Source of the DNA: Clostridia bacterium
Lineage (GTDB): Bacteria > Bacillota > Clostridia > Oscillospirales > Acutalibacteraceae
Assembly (NCBI GenBank): GCA_900759575.1
Contig: CAAEVU010000075.1
Location: 1-16,555, forward strand
DNA: 16,555 nucleotides
Reading direction: 5' to 3'
The translations under genes and the position numbers were made by a program. This document shows, in pieces, positions 1-7,851 of the stretch (the stretch's first letter is position 1; the number at the start of each line of letters is the position of its first letter). The notes under the pieces were generated by a model that saw only the letters and a program-made list of their open reading frames with translations, did no database searches and was not told the DNA's origin.

Positions 1-240
1 CAGGACAAGACCCCTGTGGTGGTCCATGTGGGATTCCGCAAGTTGGAGACCGGGCTGAAGAAGTTCGGCGCCATGTTGGGTGACCATGTGGAAGTGGGCT
101 GCAACAGCGTGCTGAATCCCGGCACCGTTGTGGGAAGAGGTTCCCGGGTGTATCCCCTGTCCATGATGCGGGGATTTTTGCCCAGCGGAATGATCCACAA
201 GAACAACGGGGAGACCATCCCCCTGCAAGAACGGAATTGA
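1..240 (+). CDS. C-terminal part of a left-handed beta-helix (GlmU-like) sugar nucleotidyltransferase/acyltransferase, 5' end outside window
   Basis: The reading frame is open from base 1 and stops at 240, so only the last 79 residues are visible. They contain hexapeptide-type turns (for example LGDHVEVGCNSVLNPGTVVG) typical of left-handed beta-helix domains, followed by the ending RVYPLSMMRGFLPSGMIHKN that I associate with the C-terminal helix of UDP-N-acetylglucosamine pyrophosphorylase-like proteins of Clostridia. If that is right, the protein makes or modifies an activated sugar, perhaps for the cell envelope, which would fit the wall-synthesis genes that follow. The catalytic nucleotidyltransferase part, if there is one, lies outside the window, so a simple hexapeptide acyltransferase cannot be excluded. 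The gap to the next gene is about 37 bases with no terminator, so the two may be co-transcribed. Confidence 0.7.
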   Translation, partial: QDKTPVVVHVGFRKLETGLKKFGAMLGDHVEVGCNSVLNPGTVVGRGSRVYPLSMMRGFLPSGMIHKNNGETIPLQERN

Positions 241-277
241 GCCGGAGTGGGCCGGCCATGGGAAAGGGGATGAGCCC

Positions 278-2116
278 TTGGAAGTGATTATGGAATTTCT
301 GCAATCGGGAGTGCTGCCCACGGTGCTGCTGATTGTGCGGGTGATCGTGCCATTGCTTGCCCTGTATGTGGTGTGGCGGTGTTACACCTCCTTTAAAAAG
401 GGCCAGCGCCGCCGGGACCCGGTGATCATGCTGTGGGACGAAGCCTCTGGAACCCGGTTCCCCGTGCTGTACTGGGAAAATTCCATTGGCCGCAGCAGAA
501 GCTGCGATATTTATCTGCCGGACGCCACGGTCAGCCGCGACCATGCGGTGCTCATGCGCCGTGACGAAGGCTGGTTTATCTGCGATACAGGTTCCAAAGC
601 CGGCGTGAAAGTCAACGGCCGGAAGATCGAGGACCGGAAAATCGTAAATATCGGGGATAAGGTGACCATGGGCGGAATCACCCTGACCTTGTGGAATACC
701 GACGCCCAACCTCGGGAGCGCCGCCGGATCTTCACCGGCTTTTCCCGGGAAGCGGCTTCCCCGCTGAAATTGATGATGGTCACCGCCTTGACTTTGCTGC
801 TGCTGGGCTTGCAGGGCTGTTTCATGAATGGGGAGATCCATGTGGAACAGTTGATCCCTTGCGGCGCGGTGCTGGTGATGGGCTGGGGACTGTATATCTT
901 TTCCCTGGGCGTGCTCCATCGGGTGAGTTTCGAAATCGAAACGGTGGCCATTCTCCTGTCGGGGATCGGCATCCAGCTGTTGGCGGCATTTGACATCGAA
1001 AGTATCACCACCCAGATGGCTGCCATGCTCATGGGCATTTTCCTGTTTTGTTTTCTCCTTTGGTTTATGAACGACATGGACCGGGTGGCCAAATGCCGGT
1101 TGTGGATCGGTATTGGGGCCTTGGGGCTGTTGGTTCTGACACTGCTCATCGGCACCGGTTCTTACGGCTCGAAAAACTGGATTCACTTGGGGCCCCTGAG
1201 CGTGCAGCCTTCCGAGTTTGTAAAGATCGCCTTTATCTTTGTGGGCACTTCTACTTTGGACCGGTTGCAGACGAAAAAGAACATCGGCGAATTTTTGATC
1301 TTTACCGGCGCCTGCATTGGGCTTTTGGCTTTGATGCCGGACTTTGGCATGGCTTTGATCCTGTTCGCCACCTTCCTGATTATCGCCTTTATGCGTTCCG
1401 GCAGCGTGCGTACCATTGCGTTGGTGCTGGCCGGCGCGGTGCTGGCAGTGTTTGTGGTGCTGGCAGTGAAACCCTATGTGCTGGACCGTTTTATGGGCTG
1501 GGGCCATGTGTGGGAGCATATCAACGACGATTTGGGCTACCAACAGACCCGGGTGCTCACCTATATCGCCAGCGGCGGACTGTTTGGCGTGGGGCTGGGC
1601 AACAGCTACCTGGCCAGTGTGTTTGCTGCGGACAGCGACCTGGTGTTCGGATTGCTGTGTGAGGAACAGGGCTTGCTGCTGGGGTTGGTGATCCTGCTGA
1701 CCTTTGTGCTGTTCATCTTCTATGCCCGCAGCGATGTGACCCGCAGCCGTTCCACGTTCTTCTCCATTGCAGCCTGTGCCGCCGCGGGAATGCTTTTGTT
1801 CCAGGCAGCGTTAAATGTGTACGGCGCTACCGACGTGCTGCCGCTGACCGGCGTGACCTTGCCCTTTATCAGTTCCGGCGGCTCCAGCTTGCTGTCTGTG
1901 TGGGGCATGATGGCTTTCCTGAAAGCGTCCGACGAGCGGACCTATGCCGCCCGGCGCGCATCCCGGAAGAGCCTGCGGGAAGAGTATTCCCAGCCCGCTC
2001 CCCGCAGCCGGGCAGTGCCGCCCCAACAGGGGCCGGTCAGGCAAGGACCTTCCCGCGGGAGAAACCAGTATCCCGTAGGGGGAGGAAGCGGCCGCCACGC
2101 GCGAAAGGAGGCATGA
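278..2116 (+). CDS. FtsW/RodA/SpoVE-family (SEDS) peptidoglycan glycosyltransferase with N-terminal FHA domain
   Basis: A 612-residue membrane protein. Residues 12-34 form a first membrane helix, followed by a basic stretch and a cytoplasmic FHA domain at about 64-138 with the phosphothreonine-binding pattern G71-R72-S73, S86-R87-x-H89 and N113-G114. From about 163 to 548 comes a multi-helix SEDS core with the family signatures GSKNWIHLGPLSVQPSEFVK (298-317), MPDFG (353-357), the loop ADSDLVFGLLCEEQG (451-465) and LPLTGVTLPFISSGGSS (521-537). D454 aligns with the essential SEDS aspartate. The Pro/Arg-rich tail after 550 is probably cytoplasmic. SEDS proteins polymerise lipid II into glycan strands together with a class B PBP, and the next gene is one. 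TTG at 278 is preferred because AAAGGGG lies about 8 bases upstream. ATG at 290 is possible but lies too far from that site. The FHA fusion is unusual. RodA, FtsW and SpoVE cannot be told apart here. Confidence 0.92.
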   Translation: MEVIMEFLQSGVLPTVLLIVRVIVPLLALYVVWRCYTSFKKGQRRRDPVIMLWDEASGTRFPVLYWENSIGRSRSCDIYLPDATVSRDHAVLMRRDEGWFICDTGSKAGVKVNGRKIEDRKIVNIGDKVTMGGITLTLWNTDAQPRERRRIFTGFSREAASPLKLMMVTALTLLLLGLQGCFMNGEIHVEQLIPCGAVLVMGWGLYIFSLGVLHRVSFEIETVAILLSGIGIQLLAAFDIESITTQMAAMLMGIFLFCFLLWFMNDMDRVAKCRLWIGIGALGLLVLTLLIGTGSYGSKNWIHLGPLSVQPSEFVKIAFIFVGTSTLDRLQTKKNIGEFLIFTGACIGLLALMPDFGMALILFATFLIIAFMRSGSVRTIALVLAGAVLAVFVVLAVKPYVLDRFMGWGHVWEHINDDLGYQQTRVLTYIASGGLFGVGLGNSYLASVFAADSDLVFGLLCEEQGLLLGLVILLTFVLFIFYARSDVTRSRSTFFSIAACAAAGMLLFQAALNVYGATDVLPLTGVTLPFISSGGSSLLSVWGMMAFLKASDERTYAARRASRKSLREEYSQPAPRSRAVPPQQGPVRQGPSRGRNQYPVGGGSGRHARKEA

Positions 2117-2119
2117 CCT

Positions 2120-3481
2120 ATGCGCACCACAGGATTTCGTTCCATGGTACTTTATATTTTGCTGGCCGCCTTTTTGGGCGGGCTGGGCTATTTGCTGGTG
2201 AATTTGGGATTCAATGGCAGCAAATGGGCCATGCAGCCCTATAACGGCCATATCAATTCGGAAAATTCCACCGTGAAGCTGGGGGACATCACCGACCGCA
2301 ACGGCAATTTGCTGGCCACCACGGAAGATGGCGTCCGTTTGTACAGCGGGGATGAAACCATCCGCCGGGCACTGCTCCATACAGTGGGGGACCCTTACGG
2401 CTATATCAGCACCAGCATCCAGTCCACCATGAGCGGGAAACTTTCCGGCTATAACATCATCACCGGCCTGAACGACACCATTTTCAACCGTATGGGCAGC
2501 GACATCGCCTTGACGGTGGACCAAAACGTCTGCGCCGCCGCGTACAATGCTTTGGGCGGCAAAAACGGCGCGGTGATCGTGTACAATTATCAGACGGGGG
2601 AAATTCTCTGCAAAGTCAGCGCCCCCACCTTCGATCCCCAGAATGTGCCGGAGGATCTGGAAACAAACGAAGCCTATAACGGCGCGTATTTGGACAATAC
2701 CCTTTCCAGTTCCTTCACACCGGGTTCTATTTTCAAGATCGTCACCACGGCCGCGGCCATGGAACGTTGGCCCGACAGTTGGAAGGACATCACTTATGAT
2801 TGCCAGGGTTCCATCGAATTGGCGGGCAGCGACGTGACCTGCCTCAACGGAAATGCCCACGGCACGCAGGACTTGGCCACCGCTCTGGGAAATTCCTGCA
2901 ACGTGTTTTTTGCCCAACTGGCCAATGACCTGGGCGCAGAGGCACTCCAGGCCAAAGCGGAAGAAATGGGCTTTAATGTGAAGTTTGACTTTGAAGGGCT
3001 GTCCGTTTGCGAAAGCACCATGGACGTGTCCAATACCAATGCCAACGAGTTGGGTTGGGCAGGCGTGGGCCAGTATACGGTGCTTGCCAATCCCTACCAT
3101 ATGATGCTTCTGATGGGGGCCATCGCCAATGGGGGAGAATACACCCAGCCCCAGCTCACGCAGGATATAGACCTTTTGGGCGGCCTGACCGGAGGTAACC
3201 GACAGCTGGTGACCAGCGAGGAAGCGGCCCAGCTCAAAGAACTTCTCCGGAACAACGTGGCAAACTATTATGGGGATTACCTGTTCCCCGACGGAATGAA
3301 TGTCTGTGCCAAAACCGGTACCGGCGAAGTGGGGGAGAACAAGGGACCCAACTGTTGGATGGTTGGCTTCTGCGATTCCACCCAGTATCCCTATGCCTTT
3401 GCGGTAGTGGTGGAGGACGGCTCGGGGGGCATTGAAAGCGCGGGCAGCGTGGTCAGCGCAGTGCTTTCCGCTCTGGCCTGA
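2120..3481 (+). CDS. Class B penicillin-binding protein (PbpA-like peptidoglycan transpeptidase)
   Basis: A 453-residue bitopic protein with one N-terminal membrane helix (about 8-30) and an extracellular part. ITDRNGNLLA at 57-66 is the usual start of the PBP dimerisation region. The transpeptidase domain shows all three active-site motifs: S203-I-F-K206 (acyl serine), S259-C-N261 and K398-T-G400. It crosslinks stem peptides in peptidoglycan. No PASTA repeats and no transglycosylase domain are present, so it depends on a glycosyltransferase partner, which must be the SEDS protein encoded immediately upstream. The SEDS stop codon and this ATG are separated by 3 bases, and AAAGGAGG sits 8 bases before the ATG inside the preceding gene, which indicates one operon with coupled translation. 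At 453 residues it is close to actinobacterial PbpA in length and shorter than SpoVD/Pbp2B types. Function is secure; the elongation versus division role is not. Confidence 0.93.
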   Translation: MRTTGFRSMVLYILLAAFLGGLGYLLVNLGFNGSKWAMQPYNGHINSENSTVKLGDITDRNGNLLATTEDGVRLYSGDETIRRALLHTVGDPYGYISTSIQSTMSGKLSGYNIITGLNDTIFNRMGSDIALTVDQNVCAAAYNALGGKNGAVIVYNYQTGEILCKVSAPTFDPQNVPEDLETNEAYNGAYLDNTLSSSFTPGSIFKIVTTAAAMERWPDSWKDITYDCQGSIELAGSDVTCLNGNAHGTQDLATALGNSCNVFFAQLANDLGAEALQAKAEEMGFNVKFDFEGLSVCESTMDVSNTNANELGWAGVGQYTVLANPYHMMLLMGAIANGGEYTQPQLTQDIDLLGGLTGGNRQLVTSEEAAQLKELLRNNVANYYGDYLFPDGMNVCAKTGTGEVGENKGPNCWMVGFCDSTQYPYAFAVVVEDGSGGIESAGSVVSAVLSALA

Positions 3482-3509
3482 GAAGCATTTTCCTAGGCGC
3501 TTTCCCCAG

Positions 3510-3541
3510 CGTGGGAAATCGCGGGTTTGCCCACGGTTTTT
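3510..3541 (+). terminator. Probable intrinsic terminator of the SEDS-PBP operon
   Basis: Inverted repeat CGTGGG (3510-3515) and CCCACG (3530-3535), with an inner AAA/TTT extension, followed by GTTTTT (3536-3541). It lies 29 bases after the PBP stop codon. Confidence 0.65.
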
Positions 3542-3620
3542 ATGAGAAGAAAGACGCCAATGTTTATCCGGTTTTCCAGGGTATGACGCCATAGGAAACC
3601 TTCATTCGAAAAATAAAAAT

Positions 3621-3660
3621 AGAAAAGCCTTGCCTGAAATTTTCCAGGCAGGGCTTTTCT
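3621..3660. terminator. Bidirectional intrinsic terminator between convergent genes
   Basis: AGAAAAGCCTTGCCTG (3621-3636) pairs with CAGGCAGGGCTTTTCT (3645-3660) over 16 positions with one G-U pair and an 8-base loop. A-rich and T-rich ends lie on both sides, so it can work in both directions. It lies just past the stop of the minus-strand membrane protein gene and is a second stop for the plus-strand PBP operon. Confidence 0.85.
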
Positions 3661-3693
3661 TATGGGAAGATGAGGGTTGCTTTTTTATGCACA

Positions 3694-4485
3694 TTACAGG
3701 GGCAGGACAGCCAGCAGATATCCGCCTAAAGCCCAGCTGAACAGGTTCGCCACAGCGGCGTACAGGATTGCCCGGCGCTTGGTGCGTTCCCGAAGCAGTT
3801 TGAAAAAGGCAAACATTTCCACCAACAGCACCAGGATCTCTATGGGAGTGTACAGGAAGAATCCCACCCAGATGCTCAAAGACGTGGTGGCTGCCGGGGC
3901 TAAGAAGAGGATGAAAAGATTGACCCCCAGCTGGGTAACTAGATTCACCAGGAGAAAAACCAGCCAGCTGCGGCGCTGCCGGTAACCGAACAGGAAAAAG
4001 ATCAGCCCTTCTAAAAGCAAGGTGAGGGCCACCCGCAGGAAAACCAGCAGCGGTATCCGCCACCATGGCTGGCCAACGGATAAAGTGCGGGCAGAAAGGT
4101 TCAGCGTCATCAGGTTGTTGTATTGGGAAAAACCAGTGGGATCGATGGGCAGGGAAAAGGTTTCCCCGCCAGTGTCTATCACCAGTTGGGCCCCGGTCAA
4201 GCCCTCCGGACCGTAGTTCCAGAAGGATTGGCCGTTGTCGTAGTCGAAGGAGACGTCGTAATAGTTAAAGCGATAGTAGACTTCCCAGCCTTTGGATTCC
4301 CGGCGAAGCTCCACCGGGTCCAAGGAAAGCCCGTTGCCAAATTCCACCGTGAGGGTCAGGTCCGCCGGCGGGTTCTGTACCACCACCGTAAAACAGGGCG
4401 GTTCCGCCGAGTTGGCGGAGGCGGGAAGGGGTAAAATAAAGCAGAACAAAACCGCAAAAAGGCACACGAAAGCTTTCTTTTTCAT
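3694..4485 (-). CDS. Secreted-domain/four-helix membrane protein of unknown function
   Basis: I do not recognise this 263-residue protein. Residues 1-24 are a classic signal peptide (MKKK, hydrophobic core, cleavage after ASA). Residues 25-140 form a soluble, presumably extracellular domain rich in beta-strand-like stretches and aromatic residues (WEVYYRFNYYDVSFDYDN at about 67-84). Four membrane helices follow at about 143-167, 173-196, 205-231 and 238-260, with basic loops (RQRR, RERTKRR) that are probably cytoplasmic. The ATG at 4485 has GGAGGAG about 8 bases upstream. The gene stands alone, convergent to the wall-synthesis operon and divergent from manA, with its own promoter and terminator. 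An extracellular sensor-like domain joined to a compact helix bundle suggests an envelope role, but nothing visible gives a function. Confidence 0.8.
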   Translation of the reverse strand: MKKKAFVCLFAVLFCFILPLPASANSAEPPCFTVVVQNPPADLTLTVEFGNGLSLDPVELRRESKGWEVYYRFNYYDVSFDYDNGQSFWNYGPEGLTGAQLVIDTGGETFSLPIDPTGFSQYNNLMTLNLSARTLSVGQPWWRIPLLVFLRVALTLLLEGLIFFLFGYRQRRSWLVFLLVNLVTQLGVNLFILFLAPAATTSLSIWVGFFLYTPIEILVLLVEMFAFFKLLRERTKRRAILYAAVANLFSWALGGYLLAVLPL

Positions 4486-4538
4486 GGGGGAATCTCCTCC
4501 TTCCCGGCTAGAAAAAAGTTTGCGTTTTTCCTAAAAAT

Positions 4539-4567
4539 AGTATACCATAAAGGGAAGAATTTGTCCT
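4539..4567 (-). promoter_or_regulatory. Sigma-A promoter of the minus-strand membrane protein gene
   Basis: Read on the minus strand, AGGACA (4567-4562), a 17-base spacer and TATACT (4544-4539). The -10 matches 5 of 6 and the -35 matches 4 of 6 consensus positions. It lies 54 bases upstream of the ATG at 4485. Confidence 0.6.
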
Positions 4568-4596
4568 GTGACAGTGTTGTAATAAGGGATGACAAT
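4568..4596 (+). promoter_or_regulatory. manA: Candidate sigma-A promoter of manA and the downstream cluster
   Basis: GTGACA (4568-4573, 5 of 6 to TTGACA), a 17-base spacer and GACAAT (4591-4596, 4 of 6 to TATAAT). Transcription would start near 4603, just before the ribosome binding site at 4610. It lies back-to-back with the minus-strand promoter at 4539-4567. Confidence 0.45.
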
Positions 4597-4622
4597 CTTG
4601 CAACGATTTGGAGGAACGGTCC

Positions 4623-5597
4623 ATGAAATTGGAAAAACTCTCACCCGCATTTCAAGGGTATCTTTGGGGGGGTACCAAGCTGCGGGATGTGTACGGCAAG
4701 CAGTGCGATTTTGACAAGGTGGCCGAAAGCTGGGAGCTTTCCACCCATCCTGCGGGGGAAAGCCGGATCGACGGCGGAGAATTTGACGGTATGACCTTGA
4801 ACCAGTATTTTGAGAAGTTTGGAAAAACCGTGTTGGGGAAAAATGCCGCTGCTTTTGAGCGGTTCCCCGTGCTCATCAAATTGATCGATGCCAAGGACCC
4901 CTTGTCCATCCAGGTGCACCCTAGCGACGAGTACGCCTTGCAGGTGGAAGGAGAATACGGCAAAACGGAAATGTGGTACGTGATGGACTGCGAGCCTGGG
5001 GCGTTCCTCTACTTCGGCGTGAACCGCCCGGTGACCAAGGAGGAATTCCGCCGGAGGATCGAGAACAATACGGTGTTGGAAGTGCTAAACAAGGTGGAAG
5101 TCCATCCTGGGGACGTGTTTTTCATTCAGTCCGGTACCATCCACGCCATTGGGGCCGGTATCTTGATCTGTGAGATCCAGCAGAATTCCAACTGCACCTA
5201 TCGTGTTTACGACTACGACCGCCGGGGAGCGGACGGAAAACCCCGGGAGCTCCACGTGGAAAAAGCCCTGGACGTGTGCAATCTCCAGCCTTCGGACACC
5301 TCTTCCCACAAGGGGGAGGTAAAAACGGTTCCAGGAGGAACGGTCCAGCTTTTAGGGGCCTGCAAGTATTTCACAACCGAAAAGCTTTGTGTGGAAAACT
5401 CCATGGAGTGGAATGTGGGGGACGAATCCTTTGTGTCCCTGCTGGTCACAGAAGGCAGCGGCACGGTGGAAGGAGTGGAAAACACCTTGTCGTTCCGGCC
5501 TGGGGACAGCTTGTTCTTGCCCGCAGGCGCTGGAAACGTAAAGATCTCCGGACCCTGTACCATGGTGAAAACCACGGTCCCGGCGGGGGAAAATTGA
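4623..5597 (+). CDS. manA: Class I mannose-6-phosphate isomerase
   Basis: A 324-residue cytoplasmic zinc enzyme that interconverts mannose-6-phosphate and fructose-6-phosphate, linking mannose use and GDP-mannose supply to glycolysis. The N-terminal motif FQGYLWGGTKL is typical of the short Bacillus-type enzyme, and the length fits that group (about 315 residues). The metal site is visible as H99 in SIQVHP, E116 in KTEMWYV and H174 in SGTIHAIGAG, with the catalytic arginine probably R194 in CTYRVYDYDR. A second cupin fold fills the C-terminal part. I chose ATG at 4623 because GGAGGA (4610-4615) precedes it at 7 bases. A TTG at 4608 is in frame but overlaps that ribosome binding site. It opens a plus-strand cluster. 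The following kinase gene starts 58 bases downstream with no terminator between them, so co-transcription is likely. Confidence 0.95.
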   Translation: MKLEKLSPAFQGYLWGGTKLRDVYGKQCDFDKVAESWELSTHPAGESRIDGGEFDGMTLNQYFEKFGKTVLGKNAAAFERFPVLIKLIDAKDPLSIQVHPSDEYALQVEGEYGKTEMWYVMDCEPGAFLYFGVNRPVTKEEFRRRIENNTVLEVLNKVEVHPGDVFFIQSGTIHAIGAGILICEIQQNSNCTYRVYDYDRRGADGKPRELHVEKALDVCNLQPSDTSSHKGEVKTVPGGTVQLLGACKYFTTEKLCVENSMEWNVGDESFVSLLVTEGSGTVEGVENTLSFRPGDSLFLPAGAGNVKISGPCTMVKTTVPAGEN

Positions 5598-5655
5598 CGC
5601 AAGAAGAGCTCAATCGCGGAATCTACTATAGATCATCCTCAAGGAGGGGAATACT

Positions 5656-6600
5656 ATGAAAATCATTCTGATGGGAGAACCCATGGGTTTGTTTATGGCC
5701 AACGAAACAGGAGCGCTCAGCGAGGTGAACAGCTTTACCGTGTCCATTGCGGGAGCGGAATACAATGTGGCAGTGGGTCTGGCTCGGCTGGGCCATACGC
5801 CGGCCTATTGTACCCGGCTGGGGTTTGACCCTCTGGGGGAGCGAATCCTCCGTGGCATGCGGGAAAACCACATTGCCACCGATTTGGTGATGCAGACGGA
5901 AACTGCCGTCACCGGCTTTATGATGAAAAGCTCCACCAGCCAGGGGGACCCGGATATCGCTTATTATCGGAAGGGCTCCGCAGCGTCCCAGCTCACCACC
6001 CATGACATCGACGCCTTGGACCTGTTTGGTTGTGAGCGCCTGCACGTGACCGGGATTTTCCCCGCCGTGTCGGACAGCGCCCTGGCGGCTACCAAACGGT
6101 TGATCAGCCGGGCGAAAGCCTTGGAATTGCCCATTTCCTTTGACCCCAACCTGCGTCCCCAGCTTTGGGAAAGTGAGAAGAAAATGGTGGCCACACTGAA
6201 TTCTCTGGCGGAAGGGGTGGAAACTGTTCTGCCCGGCCTGGGAGAAGGAAAGATCCTCACCGGCCAAAGCACCCCCGAAGGAGTGGCGGAATTCTACCAC
6301 AATTTGGGTGCCAAAAACGTGGTGGTGAAATTGGGCAAGGAGGGAGCCTATTTCTCCCAAAAGGGAGGAAAATCCGGCTTTTCCCCCGCGTTCCCCGCGG
6401 CGAAAAAAGTGGATACCGTGGGCGCGGGAGATGGCTTCGCAGCAGGCGTCATCAGCGCCTTGGCGGAAGGGGAGACCCTGGAGGAAGCCACGTTCCGTGG
6501 AAATGTGATGGGCGCTATCCAAATTACCCACCGCAGCGACAATGAAGGCCTTCCCACCCGGGAGGAACTTTCCAAAATCATTCTGGCGGGCACCGCCTGA
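5656..6600 (+). CDS. PfkB-family sugar kinase, 2-dehydro-3-deoxygluconokinase (KdgK)-like
   Basis: A 314-residue ribokinase-fold enzyme that phosphorylates a sugar or sugar acid with ATP. The substrate-side signature GAEYNVAVGLARLG (33-46), the KdgK-like DPNLRPQLW (163-171) and the ATP/anion-hole signature DTVGAGDGFAAG (253-264), with D259 as the probable catalytic base, are all present. DPNLRPxLW points to the 2-keto-3-deoxygluconate kinase branch. AAGGAGG lies 8 bases before the ATG. The next gene, deoC, starts 13 bases after this stop. This neighbourhood raises the alternative that the substrate is a pentose such as deoxyribose, which phosphorylation would turn into the DeoC substrate. Family assignment is firm and substrate is open. 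Confidence 0.9.
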   Translation: MKIILMGEPMGLFMANETGALSEVNSFTVSIAGAEYNVAVGLARLGHTPAYCTRLGFDPLGERILRGMRENHIATDLVMQTETAVTGFMMKSSTSQGDPDIAYYRKGSAASQLTTHDIDALDLFGCERLHVTGIFPAVSDSALAATKRLISRAKALELPISFDPNLRPQLWESEKKMVATLNSLAEGVETVLPGLGEGKILTGQSTPEGVAEFYHNLGAKNVVVKLGKEGAYFSQKGGKSGFSPAFPAAKKVDTVGAGDGFAAGVISALAEGETLEEATFRGNVMGAIQITHRSDNEGLPTREELSKIILAGTA

Positions 6601-6613
6601 GAGGAGTGGGCAT

Positions 6614-7270
6614 ATGCAGTGGCAAGAAATCCTTTCCCATGTGGACCATACCCTTTTGAAGCAGGAGGCCCGTTGGGAAGACATTGAGAAAATCGTGGAT
6701 CAAGGTGTGCAATATCAGTGCGCCTCGGTGTGTATTCCTCCTTCCTATGTGAAGCAGGCGGCGGAATATGCAGCGGACCGGGTGAAAATCTGTACCGTCA
6801 TCGGATTTCCCAACGGCTATCAAACCACTCCGGTCAAATGCTTTGAAGCGGCCGACGCCGTGAAAAACGGCGCGGATGAGATCGACATGGTAGTAAACCT
6901 GGGATGGGTGAAGGACGGCCTGTATGACCAGGTGCTTTCCGAGATCCGGGGAGTGAAAAACGCCTGCCAGGGCCGGGCGTTGAAAGTGATCATCGAGACC
7001 TGCCTGCTGACCCAGGAGGAAAAAATAGAGCTGTGCCGGGTGGTGTCGGAATCGGGCGCGGATTATATCAAAACCTCCACCGGCTTCTCCACCGGCGGAG
7101 CCACCTTTGAGGATGTTGCCCTGATGCGGGAGCATACAGCAGCTCATGTGAAGGTGAAAGCGGCAGGAGGCATTTCCAGCAAAGAAGACGGGGAACGGTT
7201 CCTGGAGCTGGGAGCGGACCGGTTGGGCACCAGCCGCCTGGTAAAGCTGGCCCAGCAGGAGGGCTTGTGA
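6614..7270 (+). CDS. deoC: Deoxyribose-phosphate aldolase
   Basis: A 218-residue class I aldolase that splits 2-deoxyribose-5-phosphate into glyceraldehyde-3-phosphate and acetaldehyde, the last step of deoxynucleoside breakdown. Key residues are visible: D91 in DEIDMVVNLG (proton shuttle), the Schiff-base lysine K153 in YIKTSTGFSTGGAT and K182 in VKVKAAGGI. The N-terminal DHTLLK motif is also typical. Length matches the short Firmicutes form. ATG at 6614 gives the normal N-terminus (MQWQEILSHVDHTLL) and is preceded by GAGGAGTGGG. The in-frame start further upstream lies inside the kinase gene and is rejected. The stop codon overlaps the ATG of cdd (TGATG), so the two are translationally coupled. 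Confidence 0.96.
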   Translation: MQWQEILSHVDHTLLKQEARWEDIEKIVDQGVQYQCASVCIPPSYVKQAAEYAADRVKICTVIGFPNGYQTTPVKCFEAADAVKNGADEIDMVVNLGWVKDGLYDQVLSEIRGVKNACQGRALKVIIETCLLTQEEKIELCRVVSESGADYIKTSTGFSTGGATFEDVALMREHTAAHVKVKAAGGISSKEDGERFLELGADRLGTSRLVKLAQQEGL

Positions 7271-7695
7271 TGGAACAGAAAGAGGCTTTGCGCCTGGCGC
7301 TGGTCCAACGGGCAAAAGAGGCCCGGAAAAACGCCTATACTCCCTATTCCGGTTTTGCCGTGGGAGCCGCTTTGCTGTGCAAGGACGGGTCCGTGTATGC
7401 CGGGTGCAATATTGAAAACGCGGGATTTACGGCTACTTGCTGCGCCGAGCGTACCGCTTTTTTCCGGGCGGTCAACGACGGAAAACGGCAGTTTTTGGCC
7501 ATCGCCATCGCCGGAGGAAAGGCCGGGGAAGAGCCCAGCCAGTTCTGTGCCCCCTGCGGCGTGTGCAGACAGGTGATGGCCGAGTTTTGCGGGCCGGAGT
7601 TTGAGATCCTGTTGACAGACGGCAGTGCTGTAAAAGTGTCCACCTTGGGAGAACTGTTGCCCCAAGCCTTTGGACCTGGGGATTTAGGACAATAA
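7270..7695 (+). CDS. cdd: Cytidine deaminase
   Basis: A 141-residue zinc enzyme that hydrolyses cytidine and deoxycytidine to uridine and deoxyuridine, feeding the pyrimidine phosphorylase encoded two genes downstream. The tetrameric-type zinc site is complete: C58-A-E60 (catalytic glutamate E60) and P-C96-x-x-C99. The motif GCNIENAGFTATCCAER is characteristic. The small size is that of the homotetrameric Bacillus-type enzyme. AGGAGGG (7256-7262) lies 7 bases before ATG 7270, which overlaps the deoC stop by one base. A GTG at 7267 is in frame but closer than usual to the ribosome binding site. Confidence 0.96.
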   Translation: MEQKEALRLALVQRAKEARKNAYTPYSGFAVGAALLCKDGSVYAGCNIENAGFTATCCAERTAFFRAVNDGKRQFLAIAIAGGKAGEEPSQFCAPCGVCRQVMAEFCGPEFEILLTDGSAVKVSTLGELLPQAFGPGDLGQ

Positions 7696-7851
7696 CCGCC
7701 ATGGGGCGTACATGTTTCCCCACTTTTTATAAGGGGGCGTCCCCTTGTCATCCTGCAGGCAGGCCAGCTATGGAGTGAGGTCCCGTGGCAGGAAAAGCCA
7801 TGGACCGCCTGGCCTGCTTGTACCAAACTGTTTTAGAAAGGAGTGCTTCCT
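7696..7851 (+). other. Intergenic stretch between cdd and the GNAT gene with inverted repeats
   Basis: No clear promoter or U-tract terminator is seen. A small hairpin AAGGGG-GCGT-CCCCTT (7731-7746) and a wider inverted repeat GCAGGCCAG (7759-7767) / CTGGCCTGC (7809-7817) could fold in the transcript. The ribosome binding site AAAGGAG (7837-7843) of the next gene follows. It may serve RNA processing or attenuation within the cluster, which is a guess. Confidence 0.4.

Noticed and set aside
1811..3592. A 593-codon minus-strand open frame
   Set aside because: It overlaps the SEDS and PBP genes, both with intact catalytic motifs, and its product shows no domain, ribosome binding site or family feature.
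4608..4622. TTG start of manA at 4608
   Set aside because: It would overlap the GGAGGA ribosome binding site that serves ATG 4623, and adds five non-conserved residues.
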